From Immundisolibacter cernigliae (lineage in GTDB: Bacteria > Pseudomonadota > Gammaproteobacteria > Immundisolibacterales > Immundisolibacteraceae), in assembly GCF_001697225.1 (NCBI RefSeq), contig NZ_CP014671.1, positions 2,356,001 to 2,420,000 on the forward strand: DNA of 64,000 nt, given 5' to 3'. Below the pieces are notes generated by a model. It did no database searches, had not been told where the DNA came from, and saw nothing but the letters and a program-made list of their open reading frames with translations. Below, piece by piece: positions 16,503-25,115 of this stretch (the first letter of the stretch is position 1; the number at the start of each line of letters is the position of its first letter). A program made the position numbers and the translations under genes.

Positions 16503-17759
16503 ATGAATGCACCACACGCCTCGTCTCCCGTCTGGCCGCACAGCGCGGTCACGCAGGTTCCCTACGCGCTTTACACCGACCCGGCCGTCTATGCCCTCGA
16601 GCAGGAGCGGCTGTTCCGCGGTCCGACCTGGAACTTCCTTGGCCTGGCGGAGGAGGTGCCAAACGCCGGCGACTTCAAGACCAACCTAGTCGGCGACACG
16701 CCGGTAGTGCTCAGCCGCGATGTCGACGGCAGCCTGCATGCCTGGGTCAACCGCTGCGCCCACCGCGGCGCCCTGGTGTGCCGCGAACTGCGGGGCCACA
16801 GCGCATCCGGCACGCACACCTGCGTCTACCACCAGTGGGCCTACGACAACCGGGGCCAGCTGGTCGGCGTGCCGTTTCGCAAGGGCCTGGGCGGCAAGGG
16901 CGGTTATCCGGCCGACTTCGACATGGCAAAGCACGGCCTGCAACGGCTGCGCGTCGAGTGCATCGAATCGATGGTGTTCGCGACCTTCGATGACCAAGCC
17001 GAGCCGCTGCACGATTATCTGGGACCGGTCATGCTGGCCAATATCCGGCGCGTGCTGGGGCGGCCGATCGAGGTGCTGGGCACCGCCCGCCAGCACATGC
17101 GCGGCAACTGGAAGCTGTACGCCGAGAACACCCGCGACAGCTACCACGGCGCCCTGCTGCACCTGTTCTATCCGACCTTCGGCATCTACCGCCCGGCGCA
17201 GGACAGCGCCGCGGTGATGGACCAGGGCCACCGTTTCCACAACCTGTTCCAGATCATGACTTCCGGTGCCGGTGGCGATGTGTCCGAGTACCAGAACAAG
17301 GGTATGCGGGCCATGCCGGCCGCCGACAGCCTGGCCGATAGCCGCGTCATCGAGTTCAAGGACGACTACGCCGACGGCATCTCGCTGACCATCCAGTCGC
17401 TGTTCCCGAACGTGGTGCTGCAGCAGATCCAGAACACGCTGGCCACGCGCCAGATCGTCACCCGCGGCATCGCCGACACCGAGGTGGTGTGGACCTTCTT
17501 CGGCTACGCCGGGGAAAGCGCCGAAATGCGTGCGCACCGCCTGCGCAACATCAACCTGGTCGGCCCGGCCGGTTTCATATCGATGGAAGACGGCGAGGCG
17601 GTCGAGGTCGTGCAGCAGGGCCTGGCCGGGGTCGAAGCCGGCGCCGCTTCGGTGCTCTCGATGGGCGGCGACAGCGACGCGGACCTGGATCGGCTCGGCA
17701 TGGACGAGAACTCGATTCGTGGCTTCTGGCGCGGCTACCGGCAATTCATGCAGTTGTGA
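16503..17759 (+). CDS. Rieske oxygenase alpha subunit, salicylate 5-hydroxylase (NagG)-like
   Basis: The protein has 418 residues. Rieske ligands are C85-x-H87 and C107-x2-H110. The second motif reads CVYHQW rather than the usual YHGW, which is typical of the NagG/salicylate-hydroxylase branch. A YAENTRDSYHGALLH iron site follows. It would hydroxylate an aromatic carboxylate. Its natural beta partner appears to be the gene at 20964, separated from it by four genes. It is closely similar to the alpha subunit at 40575. Confidence 0.88.
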   Translation: MNAPHASSPVWPHSAVTQVPYALYTDPAVYALEQERLFRGPTWNFLGLAEEVPNAGDFKTNLVGDTPVVLSRDVDGSLHAWVNRCAHRGALVCRELRGHSASGTHTCVYHQWAYDNRGQLVGVPFRKGLGGKGGYPADFDMAKHGLQRLRVECIESMVFATFDDQAEPLHDYLGPVMLANIRRVLGRPIEVLGTARQHMRGNWKLYAENTRDSYHGALLHLFYPTFGIYRPAQDSAAVMDQGHRFHNLFQIMTSGAGGDVSEYQNKGMRAMPAADSLADSRVIEFKDDYADGISLTIQSLFPNVVLQQIQNTLATRQIVTRGIADTEVVWTFFGYAGESAEMRAHRLRNINLVGPAGFISMEDGEAVEVVQQGLAGVEAGAASVLSMGGDSDADLDRLGMDENSIRGFWRGYRQFMQL

Positions 17760-17862
17760 TCGGGCCGGCCGCCGGGTCACGGCGAATGAGAACCGCTTGC
17801 GGCATAATCGGCACCCCCTGGCGGGCCTGGACTGGCCCACTGCGTCAACACGGAGGTGAAGC

Positions 17863-19221
17863 GTGGTCAAGGTAAACGAACTGGTGGACGTCGCGCACGG
17901 CGTCCAGAGCAAGCGGGTGTTCTGGGACCAGGAGGTCTACGAGCAGGAGCTCGAGCGCGTGTTTGGCCGCTGCTGGCTGTTCCTGACCCACGAGAGCCTG
18001 ATCCCGAATTTCGGCGATTTCGTGACCGCCTACATGGGCGAGGACAAGGTCATCGTGGTGCGCCAGAAGGACGGCGAGATCAAGGCCTTCCTGAATTCCT
18101 GCACCCACCGCGGCAACCAGGTCTGCCATGCCGATTCCGGCAACGCCAAGGCGTTTACCTGCAGTTACCACGGCTGGTCCTTTGGCGCCGACGGTTCCCT
18201 GGCCGCCCTGCCGCTGGAGCAGTCCGCCTACTACGGAAAGTTCGACAAGGCCGGCGCCGGCCTGCGTGAGGTCGCCAAGGTCGACAGCTACCGCGGCTTC
18301 GTGTTCGGCTGTTTCGATGCTGCGGCGCCAAGCCTGCCCGACTATTTGGGCGAGATGGGCTGGTACCTGGACACCTGGATGGACGGCACGGGCGGCGCCG
18401 AGCTGGTCGGCCCGCCGATGAAATCCATCCTGCGCTGCAACTGGAAGGTGCCGGCCGAGAACTTCATCGGCGACGGCTACCACGTCGGCTGGACCCACGC
18501 CGCGGCCATCAAGGTACTGGGCGGACCGCTGTCCGGCCTGGCCGGCAACGCGGAAATCCCCTTCGACGACGCCGGCCTGCAGGTCACGTCGCGCCACGGT
18601 CACGGTTTTGGCGTGATCTGGGACGGCCTGGGCCTGATTCACGACGACCCGGCGTATCGCGAATACGCCTATGCCAATCTGCCGGCATTGACCGAAAAAA
18701 TGGGTCCGTGGCGGGCCAAGCTCTACACCGGCCACTGGAACGCCGGCATCTTCCCCAACTGCTCGTACCTTTATGGCACCAATACCTTCAAGGTGTGGAA
18801 TCCGCGCGGTCCGAATGAAATCGAGGTCTGGACCTGGACCCTGGTCGAGAAGGCCATGTCGCCGGAACTGAAGGCCGAGGTGGTCAAGCAGGCCATCCAC
18901 AGTTTCGGCACCGCCGGCACGCTGGAAAGCGACGACGGCGAGAACATGGAAACCTGCACCTGGTCGAACCGCGGTCCGCAAACCCGCAAGGGCGTGATGA
19001 ACAGCCAGATGGGTCAGATCAACGACGGCGAGCACCCGGAACTGCCGGGCATCATCGGCAAGAACTTCATCGGCGAGACGTCCTATCGTGGCTTCTATCG
19101 CTTCTGGGCCGAGATGATGCAGGCCGAGAACTGGGACGCGGTGCGCGCCAACGACGCCACCTGGAAAGACGCCCTGATCAAGGGCGCCGCCGAGGCCAAG
19201 GCCGCGGAGCGTGCGGCATGA
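17863..19221 (+). CDS. Rieske dioxygenase alpha subunit, biphenyl/naphthalene dioxygenase type
   Basis: The protein has 452 residues, starting at GTG 17863 behind GGAGG. Rieske ligands C80-x-H82 and C100-x2-H103 (CTHRGNQVC, CSYHGWSF) and the iron-site stretch ENFIGDGYHVGWTH are hallmarks of BphA1/NahAc-type enzymes, which convert unsubstituted or fused aromatic rings to cis-dihydrodiols. Its TGA overlaps the ATG of the beta subunit. This is the best candidate in the window for the initial attack on a hydrocarbon ring. Confidence 0.92.
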   Translation: MVKVNELVDVAHGVQSKRVFWDQEVYEQELERVFGRCWLFLTHESLIPNFGDFVTAYMGEDKVIVVRQKDGEIKAFLNSCTHRGNQVCHADSGNAKAFTCSYHGWSFGADGSLAALPLEQSAYYGKFDKAGAGLREVAKVDSYRGFVFGCFDAAAPSLPDYLGEMGWYLDTWMDGTGGAELVGPPMKSILRCNWKVPAENFIGDGYHVGWTHAAAIKVLGGPLSGLAGNAEIPFDDAGLQVTSRHGHGFGVIWDGLGLIHDDPAYREYAYANLPALTEKMGPWRAKLYTGHWNAGIFPNCSYLYGTNTFKVWNPRGPNEIEVWTWTLVEKAMSPELKAEVVKQAIHSFGTAGTLESDDGENMETCTWSNRGPQTRKGVMNSQMGQINDGEHPELPGIIGKNFIGETSYRGFYRFWAEMMQAENWDAVRANDATWKDALIKGAAEAKAAERAA

Positions 19222-19784
19222 ACGCGCCGACCCTGCAATCCTTCAGTCCGGTGCAGCCGGACGAAACCCGCCCGGTGGACCTGGCGCTGCATCACGCCGT
19301 TTCGCAGTTCTACTTTCGCGAGGCGCGGCTGCAAAACGGCCGTCAGGCGCGTCAGTGGCTGGAAACGATGGTGGATGCCGACATCCACTACTGGCTGCCG
19401 ATTCTGGAAGACCGTTTCGCCAAGGACCCGCGCCCACAGCCGACGCCGGCCGAGCCGGCGGTCTACAACGACAGCCACGACGACCTGCGCAAGCGCATCG
19501 AGCGTCTGGAAACCGGCTTGGTGTGGATGGAAGACCCGCCATCCCGGGTGCGCTTTCTGGTCACCAACATCGAGGCTTACCACACCGCCGAGCCGGATCT
19601 GATCGGGACCTTCTGCAACGTGCACGTCTATCGCAACCGGCGCCAGCGGGACGAGACCCATCATTTCTACGGTCGTGAGGATGTACTGCGCCGCGGGGCG
19701 GACGGGCAGTTGCGGCTGCTGCGGCGCAAGATCGTGCTCGACCAGCGGGTGGTGCTGGACAAGAACCTGTACATGTTCCTTTAA
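19218..19784 (+). CDS. Ring-hydroxylating dioxygenase beta subunit, BphA2/NahAd type
   Basis: The product has 188 residues and overlaps the alpha gene by the ATGA junction. It shows the SnoaL-like fold of the beta family (FYFREARLQNGRQARQWLE, DADIHYWLP, VRFLVTNIEAY, LLRRKIVLDQ). The beta subunit forms the alpha3beta3 hexamer core and can tune specificity. It is immediately followed by a second LigA/LigB pair. Confidence 0.9.
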   Translation: MNAPTLQSFSPVQPDETRPVDLALHHAVSQFYFREARLQNGRQARQWLETMVDADIHYWLPILEDRFAKDPRPQPTPAEPAVYNDSHDDLRKRIERLETGLVWMEDPPSRVRFLVTNIEAYHTAEPDLIGTFCNVHVYRNRRQRDETHHFYGREDVLRRGADGQLRLLRRKIVLDQRVVLDKNLYMFL

Positions 19785-19798
19785 GAGCGGAGCCTGCT

Positions 19799-20095
19799 GT
19801 GAGTCTGAATGCCGTCGAAAAAGTGTTCTGGGAATTCGGCACCGATCCGGACCGTATCGCGGCCTTCCGGGCCGATCCGGACGGCTATCTGGCCCCGTAT
19901 CGGCTGGAGCCGGACGAACGGGACATGGTCAAGCGCGTGGACCTGAAGGCACTGGCCGAGCGCGGCGTCAGCACGCTGCTGACCATGATGGTCTGGCCCA
20001 TGCTCAAGGGCCCCGAGGGCATGCCGTTCTCGTACCTGGAGCACATGAACGGCGGCGTCATGCCGCCGTTCCCGGGCATGCCGCCACAATCCTGA
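19799..20095 (+). CDS. LigA/CarBa-like small subunit of an extradiol dioxygenase (short form)
   Basis: The product has 98 residues, starting at GTG 19799. MSLNAVEKVFWEFGTDPDRI and LMMVWPMLKGPEGMPFSYLEHMN are clearly homologous to the protein at 15181. It ends in PPFPGMPPQS and lacks the basic tail of that copy. It pairs with the catalytic subunit beginning 20 bases later. Confidence 0.82.
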   Translation: MSLNAVEKVFWEFGTDPDRIAAFRADPDGYLAPYRLEPDERDMVKRVDLKALAERGVSTLLTMMVWPMLKGPEGMPFSYLEHMNGGVMPPFPGMPPQS

Positions 20096-20115
20096 TCCCC
20101 CACGGAGTACATCGC

Positions 20116-20949
20116 ATGGCACAGATCGTTGGCGGCTTCATCATGCCGCACGACCCCCTGATCACCGGCAATCCGGAAATCGCCGACCCGGCCCAGGTGG
20201 CCGCGGTCGAGGCCGCCTTTGCCCGTGTGGTCGAGCGTGTCAAGGCACTGAAAGCCGACACGGCCATCGTGATCGGCGACGATCATTTCACCATGTTCGG
20301 CCCGCACTGCCTGCCGCCCTACCTGATCGGCATCGGCGACGTCGAGGGTCCGGAGGAGAGCTGGCTGCGCATCGAGCGCTACACGGTGCCCAACAACACG
20401 GCGCTGGCAGAGCACATCATGAACTTCGGTTTCGATCGCGGTTTCGACTGGGCGGTCGCCAAGTCGCTGGTGGTCGACCACGGCACCATGATCCCGATCC
20501 ACAAGGCAGTCACGCCAGTGCCGGGCATGCGTACCATCCCGATCTACACCGCCGCCGGCGTGACGCCGCTGCTGCGCACCAAACGGGCCAAGGAGCTCGG
20601 GCAGATGATCGGCGCGGCGGTGGCCGCTTTTCCCGGTGATGACCGGGTGGTTGTGTACGGCACCGGCGGCATCAGCCACTGGGTCGGCACGGCCGAAATG
20701 GGCCGCGTCAACACCGATTTCGACCGATTGGTACTGGGCATGGTCGAGCGCGGCGACGTCGACGGTCTGGTGAACCTCAGCGACGAGTACGTGCTCGAGC
20801 ACGGCGGCAACGGTGCGCTGGAAATCCGCAACTGGATCGTCGCCATGGCGGCCATGCCGGCCACCGTCCGCGGCGAGCTGTTCTGTTACGAGCCGATGCC
20901 GCCCTGGATCACCGGCATCGGCATTGCAGAACTGAATCTTGCCGCCTGA
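20116..20949 (+). CDS. LigB/CarBb-like class III extradiol dioxygenase, catalytic subunit (copy 2)
   Basis: The protein has 277 residues and is collinear with copy 1: His12, His57, His188 and Glu236 fall at identical positions. Sequence differences are spread over the whole protein, so this is not a recent duplication. Association with the BphA-type dioxygenase genes suggests it cleaves the diol made from that ring system, while copy 1 may act on a different catechol. The ATG at 20116 follows CGGAG. Confidence 0.88.
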   Translation: MAQIVGGFIMPHDPLITGNPEIADPAQVAAVEAAFARVVERVKALKADTAIVIGDDHFTMFGPHCLPPYLIGIGDVEGPEESWLRIERYTVPNNTALAEHIMNFGFDRGFDWAVAKSLVVDHGTMIPIHKAVTPVPGMRTIPIYTAAGVTPLLRTKRAKELGQMIGAAVAAFPGDDRVVVYGTGGISHWVGTAEMGRVNTDFDRLVLGMVERGDVDGLVNLSDEYVLEHGGNGALEIRNWIVAMAAMPATVRGELFCYEPMPPWITGIGIAELNLAA

Positions 20950-20963
20950 GCCGGAGACGCACG

Positions 20964-21437
20964 ATGAGCCAATTGCCCTTGCGCTACGAAGTCGAGGAAC
21001 TGATCCACGCCTACGTGCAGTGCATCGACGACGATCAGCTTGAAAGCTGGCCGGATTTTTTTGCCGACGAGTGCGTGTACAAGGTCATCCCGCGCGAGAA
21101 CGCGGACCTGGGTCTGCCGGTGGCGGTGATGTTCTGCGACAGCAAGGGCATGCTGCGCGACCGCATCGTGGCCCTGCGCAAGGCCAACATCTACGCGCCG
21201 CACTTCTACCGCCACCTGGTCAGCAACGTGCGGGTGCTCGGTGAGCAGGACGGCGTGATCAGCGCGCAGACCAACTACGTCGTGTTCCAGACCCTGCTGG
21301 ACGGCGAGACGCGCATCTACAACGCCGGCAAGTACCTGGACAAGATGGTGCGCGTGAACGGGCAGCTGCGTTTCAGGGAAAAGCTGTGCGTGTTCGACAC
21401 CAACCGCATCCAGACGCTGATGGTGACGCCGATCTGA
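20964..21437 (+). CDS. Ring-hydroxylating oxygenase beta subunit, NagH-like
   Basis: The product has 157 residues. YVQCIDDDQLESWPDFFADE, PRENADLGLP and the later ALRKANIYAPHFYRH stretch closely match the beta subunit at 40035 and salicylate 5-hydroxylase small subunits. It is the last gene of the operon, just before a terminator, and is the presumed partner of the NagG-like alpha subunit at 16503. Confidence 0.87.
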   Translation: MSQLPLRYEVEELIHAYVQCIDDDQLESWPDFFADECVYKVIPRENADLGLPVAVMFCDSKGMLRDRIVALRKANIYAPHFYRHLVSNVRVLGEQDGVISAQTNYVVFQTLLDGETRIYNAGKYLDKMVRVNGQLRFREKLCVFDTNRIQTLMVTPI

Positions 21438-21477
21438 TGCGCACGGCGCCCCGGCGCTGCGTCGCCCTGACAAGCCG

Positions 21478-21515
21478 CCGCCCCGTCCGGGATTGCCCTG
21501 ACGGGGCGGTTTGCG
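21478..21515 (+). terminator. Rho-independent terminator of the plus-strand catabolic operon
   Basis: CCGCCCCGTC (21478-21487) pairs perfectly with GACGGGGCGG (21500-21509), followed by TTTGCGTTT. It lies 40 bases after the last gene of the operon. Confidence 0.75.
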
Positions 21516-21551
21516 TTTCCGGGACCTGCTGCCGCGGCTGCTTCGGTTCGC

Positions 21552-21578
21552 TATAGTGCGCAAAAATTAACGATCGTT
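21552..21578 (+). promoter_or_regulatory. Candidate -10 box and palindrome upstream of the SDR gene
   Basis: TATAGT at 21552-21557 could be a -10 box. It is followed at 21569-21578 by AACGATCGTT, a perfect 10-bp palindrome near the expected start point, resembling a TetR-type operator core. No good -35 box is seen. Confidence 0.4.
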
Positions 21579-21625
21579 CGACACGGCCACTTTCCGTGAC
21601 GCCGACGGGTCGGCAGGAGCACGCC

Positions 21626-22378
21626 ATGCAGGGCAGATTCGAGGGACGCAGCGCCATCGTCACCGGCGCCGCCAACGGCATGGGGCAGGCGACCGCCCTG
21701 CGCCTGGCGAGCGAAGGCGCGCGGGTGTGTCTGGCCGATGTGGACGAGGCCGGCAGCGCGCAGACCCTGGCACAAATCGAGGCCGCCGGTGGCGAGGCTT
21801 TCGCCTGTCATTGCGATGTGACTGACGAGGCCAGCGTGGCGGCCATGACCGCGCGCGCCGAACAGGTGCATGGGCCGCTGCGCATCCTGTTCAACAACGC
21901 CGGCACCGAGGGTCACGACGGCAACGTCGACACCCTGAGCCTGGACAACTGGGAGCGCATCCAGGCGGTCAACACCCGCGGCGTGTTTCTGGTCGCCAAG
22001 CACGCCATCCGGTCCATGCTGCGCGGCGGTAGCGGGGTGATCACCTGCACCGCCTCGGTTGGTGGGCTGATCGGCGGGCCCGGCATGCATTCCTACAGCG
22101 CCTCCAAGGGGGCGGTGATCTCGCTCACGCGCACACTGGCGGTGACGTACGCCCGGCAGGGCATTCGTGCCAACGCCATTTGCCCGGGCCTGGTGATGAC
22201 GCCGATGGTCGACCGCATCGGCCGGCAGTTCATCGACATGGCGACCGCCATGACGCCGCTTGGGCGTGGCGCCGATCCCCGTGAGGTGGCCAATGTGGTG
22301 GCCTTCCTGTCGTCGGACGAGGCCAGCTATGTCACCGGTGCCACCATACCCGTCGACGGCGGATTCACTGCCCAGTGA
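21626..22378 (+). CDS. Short-chain dehydrogenase/reductase (possible dihydrodiol or alcohol dehydrogenase)
   Basis: The protein has 250 residues. Classical SDR signatures are present: TGAANGMG (residues 13-20), NNAG, and the catalytic pair Tyr157/Lys161 in YSASK. The ATG at 21626 with AGGAG seven bases upstream is preferred to the in-frame ATG at 21596. SDRs in oxygenase clusters often oxidise cis-dihydrodiols to catechols, and none of the other genes here clearly fills that step. This assignment is by context only. Confidence 0.85.
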   Translation: MQGRFEGRSAIVTGAANGMGQATALRLASEGARVCLADVDEAGSAQTLAQIEAAGGEAFACHCDVTDEASVAAMTARAEQVHGPLRILFNNAGTEGHDGNVDTLSLDNWERIQAVNTRGVFLVAKHAIRSMLRGGSGVITCTASVGGLIGGPGMHSYSASKGAVISLTRTLAVTYARQGIRANAICPGLVMTPMVDRIGRQFIDMATAMTPLGRGADPREVANVVAFLSSDEASYVTGATIPVDGGFTAQ

Positions 22379-22402
22379 CGCCGCGGCCTTCAGACCGCCA
22401 GA

Positions 22403-22418
22403 TCATCGCCGGCGATGA
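22403..22418. other. Perfect 16-bp palindrome after the SDR gene
   Basis: TCATCGCCGGCGATGA is its own reverse complement. It lies 25 bases after the SDR stop and about 120 bases before the BenB-like gene. It could be a regulator site for the downstream gene or a transcript-end hairpin; no T-run follows. Confidence 0.4.
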
Positions 22419-22536
22419 CGGTTGGACTGCCTGGTGGCTTGCTCCGTGCGTGGACAGCATGGCCTGCTTCGGCTAGCATCCCAGTCCCCCCATTTGCGCC
22501 ATATCAAGCACCGTACGAGAGCGAGGGAGACCATTC

Positions 22537-23025
22537 ATGAGCGATCAATTTTCAAAAGTCAGTGCGCTACTGTACGAGGAAGCGGCGGCGCTGGACGAAC
22601 AGCGCTGGGACGACTGGCTGGCCCTGTTCACGCCCGATGTCGAGTACTGGATGCCGGCCTGGGACAGCGAGCACGAGCTGACGCAGGATCCGACCAGCGA
22701 AATCTCGCTCATCTACTACAGCGACCGCAGCGGCCTCGAAGACCGCATCTGGCGCATCAAGTCCGGTATGTCGTCGGCGTCGACGCCGCTGCCGCGCACC
22801 TGCCACCTGGTGACCAACATCCGTGTCGGCGCCGTGGTCGACGGCCTGTTGCAGGTCAAGGCCAACTGGCAGGGCAACGCCTATCGCCACGAGAAGACCG
22901 ATTCCTTCTATGGCAGCTACACCTATGGGCTGCGCGAGGAGCAGGGCAAGCTGCTGATCGCGCGCAAGAAGATCGTGCTGATGAACGACACCATCCCGTC
23001 GGTGGTCGACGTCTACAACGTCTGA
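22537..23025 (+). CDS. Ring-hydroxylating dioxygenase beta subunit, BenB-like (orphan)
   Basis: The product has 162 residues. ALDEQRWDDWLALF, VEYWMPAWDSEHELT, ISLIYYSDRSGLEDR and RKKIVLMND are strongly characteristic of benzoate/toluate dioxygenase small subunits. No alpha subunit is adjacent. The only BenA-like alpha subunits in the window are the two minus-strand genes at 5297 and 6687, about 14-16 kb away. It probably serves both. A strong terminator separates it from the BenC-like reductase downstream. Confidence 0.88.
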   Translation: MSDQFSKVSALLYEEAAALDEQRWDDWLALFTPDVEYWMPAWDSEHELTQDPTSEISLIYYSDRSGLEDRIWRIKSGMSSASTPLPRTCHLVTNIRVGAVVDGLLQVKANWQGNAYRHEKTDSFYGSYTYGLREEQGKLLIARKKIVLMNDTIPSVVDVYNV

Positions 23026-23045
23026 CGCGCCCGGAGCGCTCAGCG

Positions 23046-23086
23046 CGGCCCCGGTATCCTGGCGGGTATCGGGGCCGTCGTGTTTT
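23046..23086 (+). terminator. Rho-independent terminator after the BenB-like gene
   Basis: CGGCCCCG (23046-23053) pairs with CGGGGCCG (23070-23077). The inner bases continue the stem with two G-U pairs to a 4-base loop, giving about 14 pairs in RNA. TCGTGTTTT follows. Confidence 0.75.
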
Positions 23087-23137
23087 GAAGGCCGTGGCCG
23101 GTAGTGCCGCGGCGCCAGCCCGGCAAAGGAATTGCGC

Positions 23138-24208
23138 ATGTTCGGCTTATTCAAACGCCAGCCCAAGGAACCGGGCATCGTCCGTATCGAGCCGCTGGGT
23201 ATCGAGCTGCCCGTGCCAGGCAACCAGAGCGTGCTGCAGGCGGCGCTGGAGGCCGGCGTCGATTTCCCGCACAGCTGCAAGGTCGGCACCTGCATGGCCT
23301 GCCGCAGCCGCCTGCGTGAGGGCAAGGTCAAGGCCATCCGCGATTTCTCTTACGTGCTCAGCGCCGAGGAGCTCAAGGCCGGCTACATCCTCGCCTGCCA
23401 GGCCAAGGTGGCGCCCGGCGAGCGGATCGTGTTGGAGGTCGACATCGACAGCCAGCGCCCCCACCACCCGCAAATCACCACCCAGGGCCGGATCGCTGCG
23501 CAGCTGCCGCTGACGCACGACATCGTCGAGGTGCGTGTCGCCCTGGACCAGCCCCTGGCCTACACGGCCGGGCAGTACGCTGCCCTGCGCCCGGCCCACA
23601 TCGAGCGCGCCCGCGAGTATTCCTTTGCCGCCGCACCGGCCGCGGCGGGTGACCGGGAGCTGCGCTTTTTCATTCGCCTGACGCCCGGTGGGCAGTTCAC
23701 CGGCTGGCTGTTTGAGCAATCCCGCGTTGGCGAGACCCTGGAGATCACCGGCCCCGGCGGGGATTTCTGGCTGCGCGCAGCGGATGCGCCGCTGGTGTTC
23801 GTGGCCGGGGGCAGTGGCCTGGCGCCGGTGCTGGCGGTGCTTGAGGCAACCGCCAATGCGGGGGTCACGCGTGATGCCGTGTTTCTGTTCGGTGCGCGCT
23901 CGCAGGCCGATCTGTACAAGCTGGACGCGATCGAGGCAATTGCTGCGCGCTGGGCCGGCGGCTTCCGCTTTGTACCGGTGCTGTCGCACGAACCGCCCGA
24001 CAGCGGCTGGACCGGCGCCCGCGGCTTTGTGACCGAATTCCTGGCCGCACCAACTGTGCCGGACCTGGCCGGGCGCCATGCGTACCTGTGCGGCCCGCCG
24101 CCGATGATCGACGCGGCGCTGGCTGTGCTGGCCACGGCCGGCGTTGCCGATGGGCACGTGCATTACGACAAGTTTCTGGATTCCAGCAGCCTTGGTTTGA
24201 AGGCCTGA
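23138..24208 (+). CDS. BenC-like ferredoxin-NAD(P)H reductase for ring-hydroxylating oxygenases
   Basis: The protein has 356 residues. The N-terminal plant-type [2Fe-2S] domain has C47, C52, C55 and C87 (CKVGTCMAC, LACQAK). The FAD domain shows REYSFAAAP, and the NAD domain shows GGSGLAPV and YLCGPPPM. This is the single-component reductase of class IB oxygenases such as benzoate dioxygenase. It is the only such reductase in the window, so it may supply the BenA-like, NagG-like and XylM-like enzymes. AAAGGA sets the ATG at 23138; an in-frame TTG lies six bases earlier. Confidence 0.92.
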   Translation: MFGLFKRQPKEPGIVRIEPLGIELPVPGNQSVLQAALEAGVDFPHSCKVGTCMACRSRLREGKVKAIRDFSYVLSAEELKAGYILACQAKVAPGERIVLEVDIDSQRPHHPQITTQGRIAAQLPLTHDIVEVRVALDQPLAYTAGQYAALRPAHIERAREYSFAAAPAAAGDRELRFFIRLTPGGQFTGWLFEQSRVGETLEITGPGGDFWLRAADAPLVFVAGGSGLAPVLAVLEATANAGVTRDAVFLFGARSQADLYKLDAIEAIAARWAGGFRFVPVLSHEPPDSGWTGARGFVTEFLAAPTVPDLAGRHAYLCGPPPMIDAALAVLATAGVADGHVHYDKFLDSSSLGLKA

Positions 24209-24255
24209 ATCTGCCCGTCCCGCTGGACGGCCGCTGCCGGACGGTTTGCCCACGC

Positions 24256-25017
24256 CTAGCGACTGGACATGCCCCCGTCCACGGTGTACGTGCCACCGGT
24301 GCAATAGCCGCTCTCGTCGCTGGCCAGGAACAGCATCAGATCGGCCACCTCCTGCGGCGTGCCGTAGCGCTGCATGGGGATGCGCTGGGTGATGACGGCC
24401 TTGGCGGCGTCCGGCTGCCCGGGCAGGAAGCCGGTTTCGAGTGAGCGCATCATGCGCGTCTCGATCGGCGCCGGGTTCACCGTGTTGACGCGGATGTTCA
24501 GCGGCGCGCATTCGCCCGCTGCGGTGCGCATCAGGCCGACCACCGCGTGTTTGCTGGCGCAGTAGGCGGACATGTTGTCCGCGCCGCTGAGGCCGGCCAC
24601 GGATGAGGTGATGACGATGCTGCCCCCGCCGCGCTGGGCGATGGCCGGGATGCAGTATTTGAGGCCCAGCCACACGCCGCGCACGTTGACGGCCATCACC
24701 CGATCGAAGGTGGCGATGTCGTAGTCGGTGATCGGCCGCACTTCGCCTTCGATGCCGGCGTTCAAGACCGCGATATCGAGGCCACCGAAGCGCTGCACGG
24801 CGGCCTGAACGCAGGCGGCCATCTGCTCGGGCTCGGATACGTCGGCGACGCAGCAGCTCATCTGTGCGTTGCCGTCGGCAACCGCCCGCAGGGCGGCTTC
24901 GTCCCTGTCCACCAGCAGAACCCGCGCGCCCTGGGCGACGAAGCGGCGCGCGGCGGCCGCGCCGATGCCACCGCTGGCCCCGGTGATAATGGCAACCTTG
25001 TTCGTGAGTCGATTCAT
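24256..25017 (-). CDS. Short-chain dehydrogenase/reductase
   Basis: The protein has 253 residues with TGASGGIG, LNAG, SSVAG and the catalytic YCASK (Tyr152). It converges with the reductase gene and diverges from the nitroreductase. Like the SDR at 21626 it could be a dihydrodiol, alcohol or hydroxyacyl dehydrogenase; the sequence does not decide. CMSCCVADVSEPEQ-type cofactor-strand residues suggest NAD preference (inference). Confidence 0.85.
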   Translation of the reverse strand: MNRLTNKVAIITGASGGIGAAAARRFVAQGARVLLVDRDEAALRAVADGNAQMSCCVADVSEPEQMAACVQAAVQRFGGLDIAVLNAGIEGEVRPITDYDIATFDRVMAVNVRGVWLGLKYCIPAIAQRGGGSIVITSSVAGLSGADNMSAYCASKHAVVGLMRTAAGECAPLNIRVNTVNPAPIETRMMRSLETGFLPGQPDAAKAVITQRIPMQRYGTPQEVADLMLFLASDESGYCTGGTYTVDGGMSSR

Positions 25018-25115
25018 CGGCAGGCCTCCTCGGGCGTGGTCTTGTGTGGAGCGCGCAAGGTTTAACGCGGCCGGCGCATGAACCGCAAGCCCGGCGCCTG
25101 GCCGATCAGGGGTGA

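Noticed and set aside
24215-24245. CCGTC/GACGG hairpin between the reductase and SDR as a terminator
   Set aside because: The stem is only five pairs and no T-run follows on either strand.
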